This document shows, in pieces, positions 7,485-14,998 of a DNA stretch of 27,112 bases. Where the stretch lies: contig JALNWO010000011.1 in assembly GCA_023230825.1 (NCBI GenBank), forward strand, positions 1-27,112, in the 5' to 3' direction. Made by a program: the position numbers and the translations under genes. Under the pieces are notes generated by a model that did no database searches, was not told the DNA's origin, and saw only the letters and a list, made by a program, of their open reading frames with translations. Each line of letters opens with the position of its first letter. The stretch's first letter is position 1. This stretch comes from Acholeplasmataceae bacterium (GTDB taxonomy: Bacteria > Bacillota_I > Bacilli_A > Acholeplasmatales > Acholeplasmataceae).

Positions 7485-7952
7485 TTATCGTGTATCTTCC
7501 GCTTCCATCTTTTCTAAAAGTGTTAATACGTCCGCTTCTGTTTTTGCTTGTTCTAAAGCAGTTCGAAAAGATTCATGAAGGAAATAACGGGAAAGCTGTG
7601 CTAAGGTTTTTAAATGGAGATTACCAGCATCATGAGGCATACAGATTAAAAAGAATAAGTGCGCCTTTTCACCATCCAATGAATCAAAATCAATCCCTTT
7701 TTTTGAACGACCAAAAGCGATAGCAGGTTCTTTAATATGCTTGCTTTTAGCGTGAGGAATGGCAATCTTAAAACCAATGCCAGTTGTTGATAATGACTCG
7801 CGTCTGCGAATATCTAAAAGGAGTTTGTCAAAATCAAGAACGACACTGTTCTTATCCAATAATTTTGTGAGTTCATAAAGTACATTCACTTTTGTGTTAG
7901 ACTGAAGGTCTAAATTCATGTACTCTTTTTTAATCATTTTTAAGATGTCCAT
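7485..7952 (-). CDS. Stand-alone PTS EIIA domain, fructose/mannitol type
   Basis: A 155-residue protein of the PTS EIIA type 2 fold. The phospho-accepting histidine is H67 in IAIPHAKS, preceded by TGIGFK, the usual surroundings. The start is uncertain. The frame is open back to a GTG at 8039, but a TATAAT at 8049-8044 would start the mRNA near 8037 and exclude that codon. The ATG at 7952 gives the normal family N-terminus (MDILKMIKKEYMNLDL) and length, although its Shine-Dalgarno is weak. No EIIB, EIIC, HPr, EI or sugar-operon regulator lies nearby, so this may be a regulatory EIIA-like protein or the A component of a permease encoded elsewhere. It is monocistronic, with its own terminator. 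Confidence 0.82.
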   Translation of the reverse strand: MDILKMIKKEYMNLDLQSNTKVNVLYELTKLLDKNSVVLDFDKLLLDIRRRESLSTTGIGFKIAIPHAKSKHIKEPAIAFGRSKKGIDFDSLDGEKAHLFFLICMPHDAGNLHLKTLAQLSRYFLHESFRTALEQAKTEADVLTLLEKMEAEDTR

Positions 7953-8043
7953 ACAAATACCATCTACCCATCCAAAATGAAAAAACATCCGGACGAATAG
8001 GTCTTCCTTTCTTCTCTTATTAGTATCGGCTATATCCACATCT

Positions 8044-8072
8044 ATTATAACAAGTTATCTTTGATAATGTAA
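8044..8072 (-). promoter_or_regulatory. Probable promoter of the EIIA gene
   Basis: TATAAT (8049-8044) with a weak TTACAT (8072-8067) 17 bp upstream on the minus strand, directly after the metG stop codon. The predicted 5' UTR to the ATG at 7952 is about 85 nt. Confidence 0.5.
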
Positions 8073-8074
8073 GT

Positions 8075-9655
8075 CTATTCGTGTGCTTCTTTCATTATTT
8101 CTTGAATTTTTTTATCGATATCATAGCGTTCAAATAAAACATGAGGTGTCTTTAAAGTTTGCGGAGGATATTGACCAAAAGTTTGTAACGATTCAAAGGA
8201 GGCGTCACTCACACCAATTTGTTGTAAAATCTTAGAAGAAGTGTCGGGTAAAAAAGGTTGAAGGGTAATGGCGACATAACGAATTGTTTCTAATAAATGA
8301 TAAAGAACATGGTCTAAGACATCTTGTTTTTCTGAATCTTTCTTTAAATTCCATGGTTCAGAAACGTCGATGTATTTATTGGCATGCCGTGCAAGTTGAA
8401 CGACAACCTCGAGGGCTTCACTGACATTAAGATGATCCATATATTTTGTCATAGCTGGTAATGCCTGCAAAGATTTTTCTTCAAGACTTAAAGGGAAAGG
8501 TTCAGGCAAAATCACTTTTTTAATGACACCGTCACGGTATTTATGAGCCATACCAATGGTACGGTTAACCAAGTTGCCGATAGTATTGGCTAAATCAGTA
8601 TTATTTCTTTCGATAAGAAGTTCATACGTCATGTTACCATCTTGGGCAAAGGGAATTTCATGAAGAACGTAATAACGTACGGCGTCCACGCCAAAATGTT
8701 TAACAAGTTCGTCTGTATAAATGACGTTACCAGTCGATTTACTCATTTTGTTTTTGTTAAATAAAATCCAAGGATGACCAAATACTTTTTTGGGAAGTTC
8801 TAAACCTAAAGCCATTAAAATAATCGGCCAATATATGGTGTGGAATCGCAAAATATCTTTTCCAATTAAATGGACATCAGCAGGCCAGTATTTTTGGAAA
8901 GTTTCGGGCTGAAGATCAAATTCAGGATGATAGCCTAAACCGGTAATGTAGTTTGATAAGGCATCAATCCAAACATAAACCACATGTTTTTCTGCAAAAG
9001 TGACAGGAATGCCCCATTTAAAAGATGTTCTTGAGACAGAAAGATCAGGAAGCGGTTCTTTCAGGAATGTTTGAACCATTTCGTTTTTTCTTGATTCGGG
9101 TTGAATAAAGTCTGGATTTTCTTCGATATGTTTTAATAAGCGTTCTTGATATTTAGACAGTTTTAAAAAGTAGACTTCTTCTGATGTCCAAATGGGCTCA
9201 TCACCATGAGCCGTTTTGCCATCAATTAAATCCTTTTCTAAAACAAAGGCTTCTTCACTAATTGAATACCATCCTTCATATTGGCCTAAATAAATATCAC
9301 CTTGATCATAAAGCCGTTTAAAGATGGCTTGAACAATGTGCTTATGATTGGGATTGCTTGTGCGAATAAATTGATCATAGCTAATGTTAACCTTATCATA
9401 AATCCGTTTAATCTCACTTGAAATAAGATCGACATATGCTTGAGGCGATAGCTCGTTGTTTAAAGCGTTTGCGGCAATCTTTTGCCCGTGTTCATCCGTA
9501 CCTGTTTGAAAAAAGACATCGAAGCCGGCAAGACGTTTAAATCTCGCCACCGCATCCGCAAAAATAGCTTCATAGACGTTGCCTATATGGGGAATTTGTG
9601 AACTATACGCAATTGCTGTCGTAATATAAAATTTCTCTTTCTTTTGATGGGTCAT
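8075..9655 (-). CDS. metG: Methionyl-tRNA synthetase
   Basis: A 526-residue class I synthetase charging tRNA-Met. The signature sequences are the HIGH-type HIGN (23-26) and KMSKS (303-307), plus GTDEHGQKI and the WIDALSNYITGLGY region. The domain order is a Rossmann catalytic core, connective peptide and helical anticodon-binding domain; the C-terminal EMAP/Trbp-like tRNA-binding extension found in longer forms is absent. The connective region reads YEGWYSISEEAF, without the Cys pairs of zinc-knuckle forms; I find no cysteine anywhere in the protein. The ATG at 9655 follows a strong GGAGGT. It is controlled by the Met T-box upstream. In Bacillus metS also lies near rsmI, so the order is conserved. 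Confidence 0.96.
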   Translation of the reverse strand: MTHQKKEKFYITTAIAYSSQIPHIGNVYEAIFADAVARFKRLAGFDVFFQTGTDEHGQKIAANALNNELSPQAYVDLISSEIKRIYDKVNISYDQFIRTSNPNHKHIVQAIFKRLYDQGDIYLGQYEGWYSISEEAFVLEKDLIDGKTAHGDEPIWTSEEVYFLKLSKYQERLLKHIEENPDFIQPESRKNEMVQTFLKEPLPDLSVSRTSFKWGIPVTFAEKHVVYVWIDALSNYITGLGYHPEFDLQPETFQKYWPADVHLIGKDILRFHTIYWPIILMALGLELPKKVFGHPWILFNKNKMSKSTGNVIYTDELVKHFGVDAVRYYVLHEIPFAQDGNMTYELLIERNNTDLANTIGNLVNRTIGMAHKYRDGVIKKVILPEPFPLSLEEKSLQALPAMTKYMDHLNVSEALEVVVQLARHANKYIDVSEPWNLKKDSEKQDVLDHVLYHLLETIRYVAITLQPFLPDTSSKILQQIGVSDASFESLQTFGQYPPQTLKTPHVLFERYDIDKKIQEIMKEAHE

Positions 9656-9670
9656 AATGAAACCTCCTTT

Positions 9671-9901
9671 TAAAAAATAAAAACCGCCCTTAAAGATATC
9701 TAAGGACGAATCATTCGCGGTACCACCTTAGTTCCAGATAAACATCTGGCCCTCAAATTCTTTAACGCAGAATGACGTTTTAGTCTACCTATCGACTAAA
9801 AGGCTCAAAAACCATGTTCATATTTGTCTAGGTTCGTTTACACCAACCACGAACTCGCTTCACTAGGGGCAAATACTACTCTTTTTCTCATTGCCTATTA
9901 T
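9671..9901 (-). ncRNA. T-box leader with methionine (AUG) specifier
   Basis: The minus-strand leader has a GAGTAGTA element and AGTGAAGCGAG in stem I, and a specifier-loop GAAC followed by ATG (9815-9813) and a purine. Stem III is TTTTAGTC/GACTAAAA around 9803-9778, and the T-box is AAGGTGGTACCGCG (9729-9716). The terminator is CGTCCTTA/TAAGGGCG (one U-G pair) followed by GTTTTTATTTTTT, reaching 9671. Uncharged tRNA-Met would pair with the AUG and the T-box bulge to permit metG transcription. Confidence 0.95.
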
Positions 9902-9907
9902 GTGTCT

Positions 9908-9935
9908 ATTATACATGAATTTTAAGAATCTTCAA
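9908..9935 (-). promoter_or_regulatory. Promoter of the T-box-metG transcript
   Basis: TTGAAG (9935-9930), 16-bp spacer, TATAAT (9913-9908) on the minus strand. The -35 overlaps the rsmI stop codon at 9932. I see no terminator between rsmI and the T-box, so read-through from the upstream operon would also meet the T-box. Confidence 0.6.
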
Positions 9936-10777
9936 TCTTTGTGTAACACTTTGTAGTTTTTATAGACGTCACTTTTACTCACTTGTCTTAGTTTCGCAAC
10001 TTTTTTCATCGCTTCTTTTTCATCGAGTCCTTGAGCAAGGAAAAATTTGACATGTTCTGATAAAGATAAATGGTCGTAATTTGGTTCTAAAGCGCCGTCG
10101 ATGATGATAACATACTCACCTCTTGTGTCTAACGTAAACTCATGCACAGAATCTAATGTTGTTCTGACAATGGTTTCAAACCGTTTTGTTAATTCGCGGG
10201 CTAGGACAACATGACGATTACCTAAAAAATGATGGAGATCTTTTAGAGTGGTTTCAACTCGTAATGGGGATTCATAAATGACAAGTGTTTCTTTTCTGTC
10301 GCTATAGGAAGTGAGTAATGTTTTTTTGTCGCTTTGTTTTCGGGGTAAAAAACCGAGAAAAACAAACGGCTGAATGGCAAGCCCAGAAACAACAAGCGCA
10401 GCTAAAAGGGCGCTTGCGCCAGGAATTGAAACAACAGGGTATCCTTCACGAATAACGGCTTGAATGAGTTCATATCCAGGATCGCTAATTCCCGGTGTGC
10501 CAGCATCACTAATCAAAGCTAAAGACAAACCTTGTTTTAAGTGTTCAAGGATATCTTGTTCTCTTAAGTGTTTGTTATGGTCATGATAACTTAATAAGGG
10601 CTTTTCAATTTGATAAGCTTTGAGTAATTTGCCCGATATCCTTGTATCTTCACATAAAATCAGATCGACACTTTTTAAAGTCTCAACAGCACGATACGTT
10701 ATATCTTGTAAATTACCAATGGGAGTTGCGACAACATATAAAGTTGGTTTTTGTTCATCAAAACTTTTTTGGATCAA
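9932..10777 (-). CDS. rsmI: 16S rRNA (cytidine1402-2'-O)-methyltransferase
   Basis: RsmI methylates the ribose of C1402 in the decoding centre of 16S rRNA using S-adenosylmethionine. The 281-residue protein shows TLYVVATPIGNLQDIT (13-28), CEDTR (near 42-46), SDAGTPGISDPGYEL and VVSIPGASALLAALVVSGL, all typical of the tetrapyrrole-methylase fold RsmI family. The start is a TTG at 10777 with GGGTGG seven bases upstream; its TTGA overlap with the preceding TGA stop implies translational coupling. MIQKSF matches the N-termini of relatives, which supports this rare start. It is the last gene of the ten-gene operon. Confidence 0.95.
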   Translation of the reverse strand: MIQKSFDEQKPTLYVVATPIGNLQDITYRAVETLKSVDLILCEDTRISGKLLKAYQIEKPLLSYHDHNKHLREQDILEHLKQGLSLALISDAGTPGISDPGYELIQAVIREGYPVVSIPGASALLAALVVSGLAIQPFVFLGFLPRKQSDKKTLLTSYSDRKETLVIYESPLRVETTLKDLHHFLGNRHVVLARELTKRFETIVRTTLDSVHEFTLDTRGEYVIIIDGALEPNYDHLSLSEHVKFFLAQGLDEKEAMKKVAKLRQVSKSDVYKNYKVLHKD

Positions 10778-11184
10778 GATTTAACCACCCGTTTCGCATG
10801 TTCTTTTAAATCGCGTTCTTGATAAACGATTTTCATTAAGCGTTTTTTCTTTTGTTCTGTAATTGAGAACTGTTGACGAATACTTTCTAAAAAGAAATGT
10901 TCATCGGTATTATAAAATTCATCTTCCATTGTCACTCGTAATAAGTTTAAGTAAACAATATTTTGGACATGAGGACTCGCTTCAATAAAATAGTTAATCG
11001 TCTCATCTAAGTCGGAACTTAACGTAAAAGTATATTCTTTAATAATATTATCGCCAACTTCAGCAAGCAACATATTTAAAAGTCTTGTTTCAATCGCTGT
11101 CGGATCGCCATCGATTGAAACAATGTGCATGGCCAAGTCAAGAAATTTTAACTTTTCTTTTCTCGTTAATAAACTTAATAACAT
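10774..11184 (-). CDS. Uncharacterised helical protein, possibly TerB-like
   Basis: A 136-residue, mostly alpha-helical, soluble protein that I cannot assign firmly. The sequence around AMHIVSIDGDPTAIETRLLNML near the N-terminus and MEDEFYNTDEHFFLESI near residues 88-104 has the acidic helix-turn-helix spacing (DGxxxxxE and xxDExxF) seen in TerB-like proteins. That resemblance is weak and from memory. The C-terminus is strongly basic (KKKRLMK, KRVVKS). ATG 11184 was chosen because GGAG lies 8 nt upstream; the in-frame GTG 11193 and ATG 11190 are too close to it. The gene sits between trmN6 and rsmI, where Bacillus has yazA, and its stop overlaps rsmI's start, so it belongs to the operon. Confidence 0.75.
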   Translation of the reverse strand: MLLSLLTRKEKLKFLDLAMHIVSIDGDPTAIETRLLNMLLAEVGDNIIKEYTFTLSSDLDETINYFIEASPHVQNIVYLNLLRVTMEDEFYNTDEHFFLESIRQQFSITEQKKKRLMKIVYQERDLKEHAKRVVKS

Positions 11185-11189
11185 GATCA

Positions 11190-11888
11190 TCACTCCATAA
11201 AGATTTTCTTAGCTTCTTCAGTATACTCATGATGAGATTCATATAAAATGAGTGGTGCCTCTAGGGATATTTCTTGTTCGCCATTTTTACGGCACTCAAT
11301 TAAAACATGATTAGCTGGTTTATGTAAATAAGGATGGACAAAGCGGACACGCTTGATTGCAAGATGATGATCATGGCATAGTTGGGCGATTTCGAATAAA
11401 CGACTGGGTCTATGAATCATAAAGAATTTGCCACCATCTTTTAAATCAGAACTCACTTTAGCAATGAGTTTTTCTAAAGGTAAAGCGACTTCATGACGCG
11501 CCATCATTGTTGCTTCATCGAGATTTAACCGCGAGTTTTCGGACACTTTAAAAAAGGGAGGGTTACAAACAATAACATCCACATGGTGAAAAGTGGTTGT
11601 CAAATAGTCTTGACAGACGATTTCAATTTGATTTTCTAAATTATTTAAAGCAACGTTGTCTAAAACGAGTTGACAGCGTTTCTCTTGAATTTCAATGCCA
11701 ATAATCTTCGCTGATGTGAGTTCACTTAAATATAAAGCAAGGGCACCATTACCAGTTCCAACATCAATAATTTGTTTCACGCGATAAGGGATCTTTAAAA
11801 AATGGGCGAGGAGTACGGTGTCAATATTAAAAGCATGACCTCGTTCCTGCTTAATAATGTGTTTGGAACCGATGAGTTGTCTTTTCAA
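11190..11888 (-). CDS. trmN6: tRNA1(Val) (adenine37-N6)-methyltransferase family protein (YabB/TrmN6)
   Basis: A 232-residue class I SAM-dependent methyltransferase. The SAM-binding loop is IDVGTGNGALAL (41-52), an acidic residue follows at EIQ (66-68), and the catalytic NPPF of N6-adenine methylases is at 109-112. E. coli TrmN6 (YfiC) modifies A37 of tRNA1-Val; Bacillus YabB occupies this same position in the ricT-rsmI cluster. The exact tRNA substrate here is inferred from the family. The ATG at 11888 overlaps the ricT stop as ATGA, so translation is coupled. Confidence 0.88.
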   Translation of the reverse strand: MKRQLIGSKHIIKQERGHAFNIDTVLLAHFLKIPYRVKQIIDVGTGNGALALYLSELTSAKIIGIEIQEKRCQLVLDNVALNNLENQIEIVCQDYLTTTFHHVDVIVCNPPFFKVSENSRLNLDEATMMARHEVALPLEKLIAKVSSDLKDGGKFFMIHRPSRLFEIAQLCHDHHLAIKRVRFVHPYLHKPANHVLIECRKNGEQEISLEAPLILYESHHEYTEEAKKIFME

Positions 11889-12685
11889 GCTTTCACCTGT
11901 TTCAACTCATCAATATGAACCCATTCCCATCCGTTATCTTCTTCATATCGAACCCGAACTTTTTGAGCGATTATATTTAAATCAGTGACAACACCTGTCC
12001 CCCGTTCGGTTTCAATCGTGTCTTGATAGTCTGGTAACAGTTCACGAAGCTCTGAATAGGTATCATCTTCATATTTAATGCAGCACAAGAGTTTGCCGCA
12101 AACCCCAGAGATTTTTTGTGGGTTTAAAGCAATGTTTTGGTTTTTAGCCATTTTAATTGATACAGCATCAAACTCACCGATAAAGGTCGAGCAACATAAA
12201 ATGAGTCCACAAGGACCAATGCCACCAATCATTTTTGCGGCATCTCTAGAACCGATTTGCCGTAATTCAATTCGTGTTTGATAAACTTCGCTTAAATCAC
12301 GGACTAAACCGCGGAAGTCAACCCGTGTTTCTGATTCAAAATAAATAAGTAACCTTTTTTTATCAAGGGTATATTCAGATGCGAGCACTTTAATATTTAA
12401 AAGATGTTTAAGTGCTAGTTTTTTTGTTGTTTCAACGACTTCAGGCTCTAACAACAGATTATCCTGGTCAGTAGCGATGTCTTCTTCAGTCGCGAGGCGA
12501 ATAATCGGTTTTAATTCACTCGTTAATTCTGAAGGTTCGATTTCTCTTAATTGATAAACACGACCAATTTCAATACCTCGGACAGTTTCTACCACAACCA
12601 ATTGTTCAGGTTCTAAAGTAAAATTGTCATAAGAAAAATAGTATTTCTTACCAGCTTCTTTAAATTGGATGAGGGCAACTTTCAT
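11885..12685 (-). CDS. ricT: RicT/YaaT, PSP1-domain regulatory iron-sulfur protein
   Basis: A 266-residue PSP1-family protein. In Bacillus, RicT joins RicA and RicF in a complex carrying [4Fe-4S] clusters that controls sporulation, competence and biofilm choices and promotes RNase Y-dependent mRNA maturation. The conserved core GGIGPCGLILCCSTF and GVCGKLLCCIKYE (about 153-205) supplies six cysteines. The gene is immediately downstream of holB and upstream of trmN6, as yaaT is in Bacillus. RicA (YmcA) and RicF (YlbF) are not in the window. ATG 12685 follows a GGTGAT ribosome-binding site. Bacillus has yabA between this gene and yabB; it is absent here, and ricT overlaps trmN6 directly. Confidence 0.93.
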   Translation of the reverse strand: MKVALIQFKEAGKKYYFSYDNFTLEPEQLVVVETVRGIEIGRVYQLREIEPSELTSELKPIIRLATEEDIATDQDNLLLEPEVVETTKKLALKHLLNIKVLASEYTLDKKRLLIYFESETRVDFRGLVRDLSEVYQTRIELRQIGSRDAAKMIGGIGPCGLILCCSTFIGEFDAVSIKMAKNQNIALNPQKISGVCGKLLCCIKYEDDTYSELRELLPDYQDTIETERGTGVVTDLNIIAQKVRVRYEEDNGWEWVHIDELKQVKA

Positions 12686-12721
12686 CTATATCACCATAAA
12701 TCTTTCGATTAATGTTCCTTT

Positions 12722-13669
12722 CTACTTGCGTTTTTTCTCTAAAAAGTGACTGAGTTCATCGAGCGATAAATCTAAATTAATATAATAATTTTGTTTTTTA
12801 ATAATATGTTGAATCTCTTCAATTAAATCATGAATTTCATTGACTTTCATTTGATCGCTTTGAACTAATATTGCATCGCGTAAATATTGGTATGTAATGG
12901 GTTGGTTTGCCCGATAATGAATGAGGTCAACGAAATACAAAAGAAGCAGTTCTAAAAAGTTTTTAAAAAGTTCGCGGTCTTGAAGTAAGAGACTTCCGTG
13001 TTCAGACATATAAATCGGAAAAGAAAGACTGCGATCTTGCCAATTTTTAATAATGCTTTCTAAAAAGGTAACCATGCCAACAAAATTATCATCTTCTGCC
13101 AAATTTTTTGCCTGATCAATATTTTTACTAATAAATGGTGTGAGTGTTGCGAGGTTTTCTTCAACACCGTCTTCCATTAATAACTCTTTTAACGTTAATT
13201 CATCCACTTCAGTTAAATGAAGGACTTGACTTCTTGAAATGATAGTTGTAATCACTTGATCATAACTGTCAGTAAGGAGAAATCCATAAACCGCTTGACT
13301 GTACGGTTCTTCCATAAATTTTAATAAGGAGTTTGCAGCACTTTGACTCATCTTCTCAACGTGATTAATAATATAAATTCGTGGTCCCTTTACTAAAGAA
13401 GATTTTGAAAACTCGGATTGAAGATTGAGAATTTGTTCTTTTTTTAAAGTAAGGCCGTCTGGTTCAAGGTACATGACGTTGGGTTGCACGTTGTTTCTTA
13501 TTTGGCTTCTAAGTTGTTTGTTTTCGGGTTTACCTTGATTCAAAATTAAATAACTAACTTCTTTCGCTAGTTTTTCTTTTCCGCTCCCCTTGGTTCCAGT
13601 AATTAAATAAAGGTGAGCGAGTCTATTTTTTTTCATCGTTTGTTCAAAAAAATAGAGGGCTTTTTTCAT
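12722..13669 (-). CDS. holB: DNA polymerase III subunit delta'
   Basis: The 315-residue clamp-loader subunit delta' of the AAA+ family helps load the beta sliding clamp. The P-loop is GTKGSGK (25-31), followed by the helix SQSAANSLLKFMEEP characteristic of DnaX/HolB proteins, and a sensor segment TTIISRSQVL. In place of the SRC motif it has SRS, and the four zinc-binding cysteines of many delta' proteins are absent. The ATG overlaps the tmk stop (ATGA). The tmk-holB-ricT order is conserved in Firmicutes. Confidence 0.92.
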   Translation of the reverse strand: MKKALYFFEQTMKKNRLAHLYLITGTKGSGKEKLAKEVSYLILNQGKPENKQLRSQIRNNVQPNVMYLEPDGLTLKKEQILNLQSEFSKSSLVKGPRIYIINHVEKMSQSAANSLLKFMEEPYSQAVYGFLLTDSYDQVITTIISRSQVLHLTEVDELTLKELLMEDGVEENLATLTPFISKNIDQAKNLAEDDNFVGMVTFLESIIKNWQDRSLSFPIYMSEHGSLLLQDRELFKNFLELLLLYFVDLIHYRANQPITYQYLRDAILVQSDQMKVNEIHDLIEEIQHIIKKQNYYINLDLSLDELSHFLEKKRK

Positions 13670-14268
13670 AGTCTATCCTTAATAATTTCAATCATTTGAT
13701 TCGTAATCGCTTCTAAACTTTGGTTTCCATCAATAACGACAATTCGTTCGGGATATTGTTTGACAACTTCTAAATATCCTTCGCGAACCTTTTGATGAAA
13801 AGTGTTGGATTCGCGATCTAAACGATCATATTTATCGCGACCTTTAATACGGTTTATTCCGACGGAAGGATCAAGGTCGATATAAAAGGTGAGATCAGGT
13901 AAATTGATTGTAGCATAATGGTTTATTTTTAAAATAAAATCATATCCTAATTCACGAGCGTAACCTTGATAAGCGAGTGAACTATCAAGAAAACGATCGC
14001 ATAAAACAATTTTATTTGCTTTTAAGTTTGGTAAAATCACTTCATCTAAATGTTGTGCTCTTGAAGCAGCGAGCAATAAAGCCTCTGTATAAGGCGTCAC
14101 GCCAGTATATTTAGGGTTTAAAATGATGTCACGAATCGCTTCTGTAATCATACTTCCGCCTGGTTCTCTTGTTTTAATAATATCGTGAGTGGTTTTAAAG
14201 TGATTATAGATATTTTCAATTAGCGTTGTTTTTCCGGTGCCATCGCCACCTTCAAATGTGATAAACAT
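13666..14268 (-). CDS. tmk: Thymidylate kinase
   Basis: A 200-residue kinase converting dTMP to dTDP. The P-loop is FEGGDGTGKTTL (5-16), the DR(F) motif is CDRFLDSSLAYQG, and the lid region contains RDKYDRLDRES. The ATG at 14268 was chosen because AGGAGG (14280-14275) sits six bases upstream; an in-frame ATG at 14283 would consume that ribosome-binding site as codons. From this start the gene overlaps the last 17 bases of truA, so translation is probably coupled. Located between truA and holB. Confidence 0.96.
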   Translation of the reverse strand: MFITFEGGDGTGKTTLIENIYNHFKTTHDIIKTREPGGSMITEAIRDIILNPKYTGVTPYTEALLLAASRAQHLDEVILPNLKANKIVLCDRFLDSSLAYQGYARELGYDFILKINHYATINLPDLTFYIDLDPSVGINRIKGRDKYDRLDRESNTFHQKVREGYLEVVKQYPERIVVIDGNQSLEAITNQMIEIIKDRL

Positions 14269-14998
14269 CGTGATCCTCCTCATAATAAATTTGATCTAAA
14301 TATAAGCCTCTTGCTTCAGCTGTTTTACCAGCAAGCTTGCGGTTTTGTGTAGTTAAAATTTCTTTAATAATTTCTGGTTCTAACCGCTGTTTCCCAATTT
14401 GAATGAGCGTCCCCATCATTGAACGAACCATATATTTTAAGAAGCTATTACCGTGGATGATGAAATGATAATGTCTTTCGGTTTCTTTGATTTCAATATT
14501 GTAAATGGTTTTTATCGTCGGTTTACCTTTAACGAGTTGGCAAAAACCACGATAATCATGTGTTCCAATGAAGTAAGGGATGGCTTCTTTTACCGGTTCA
14601 ATCATAAAGTTTTCGACGTAAACTTCGTGGTTTGCGTCAAAAACAGAACTTGGCTGTTTGGCAATCACATAACGGTATTTTTTAGATTTAGCCCAGTGAC
14701 GAGCATGAAAGTCAACGGCGACCCTATTAACAGATAAAATGCGAATATCTAGTGGAAGGCGGCGATTAACTTTTAACCAACGATCGTTGTCAAAATCCAA
14801 GTCACTATCAAAATGAAAAGCTTGACCACAGGCATGAACGCCTTTATCAGTTCTGCCCGCACTATGAATTTTAATCGTTGTTTGTGTCATGAGACGAAAG
14901 GCTTTTTCAATTAAATCTTGAATTCCTACAGCATTTTTCTGGGATTGAAAACCATGATACTGAGTGCCTTCATAACTGACAATGGCTAAATATCTCAT
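14252..14998 (-). CDS. truA: tRNA pseudouridine(38-40) synthase
   Basis: TruA (248 aa) converts uridines 38-40 in the anticodon stem-loop of tRNAs to pseudouridine. The catalytic aspartate is D51 in the motif GRTDKGVHA, and YEGTQYHGFQ, HARHWAKSKKYRYVI and FLKYMVRSMMGTLIQIG are family blocks. Length is standard. The ATG overlaps the ecfT stop as ATGA. The ecfA1-ecfA2-ecfT-truA order is common in Firmicutes, but there rplM-rpsI normally follow; here truA runs into tmk. Confidence 0.96.
   Translation of the reverse strand: MRYLAIVSYEGTQYHGFQSQKNAVGIQDLIEKAFRLMTQTTIKIHSAGRTDKGVHACGQAFHFDSDLDFDNDRWLKVNRRLPLDIRILSVNRVAVDFHARHWAKSKKYRYVIAKQPSSVFDANHEVYVENFMIEPVKEAIPYFIGTHDYRGFCQLVKGKPTIKTIYNIEIKETERHYHFIIHGNSFLKYMVRSMMGTLIQIGKQRLEPEIIKEILTTQNRKLAGKTAEARGLYLDQIYYEEDHDVYHI

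Noticed and set aside
7953..8039. GTG start at 8039 for the EIIA gene
   Set aside because: A TATAAT lies just upstream, so the mRNA begins at about that codon, and the extra 29 residues do not resemble EIIA.
14269..14283. Upstream ATG for tmk (five more residues)
   Set aside because: It would turn the AGGAGG ribosome-binding site into codons; the ATG at 14268 matches the usual thymidylate kinase start.
14453..14737. 94-codon plus-strand frame inside truA
   Set aside because: It is antisense to the conserved truA coding sequence and has no ribosome-binding site or homology.
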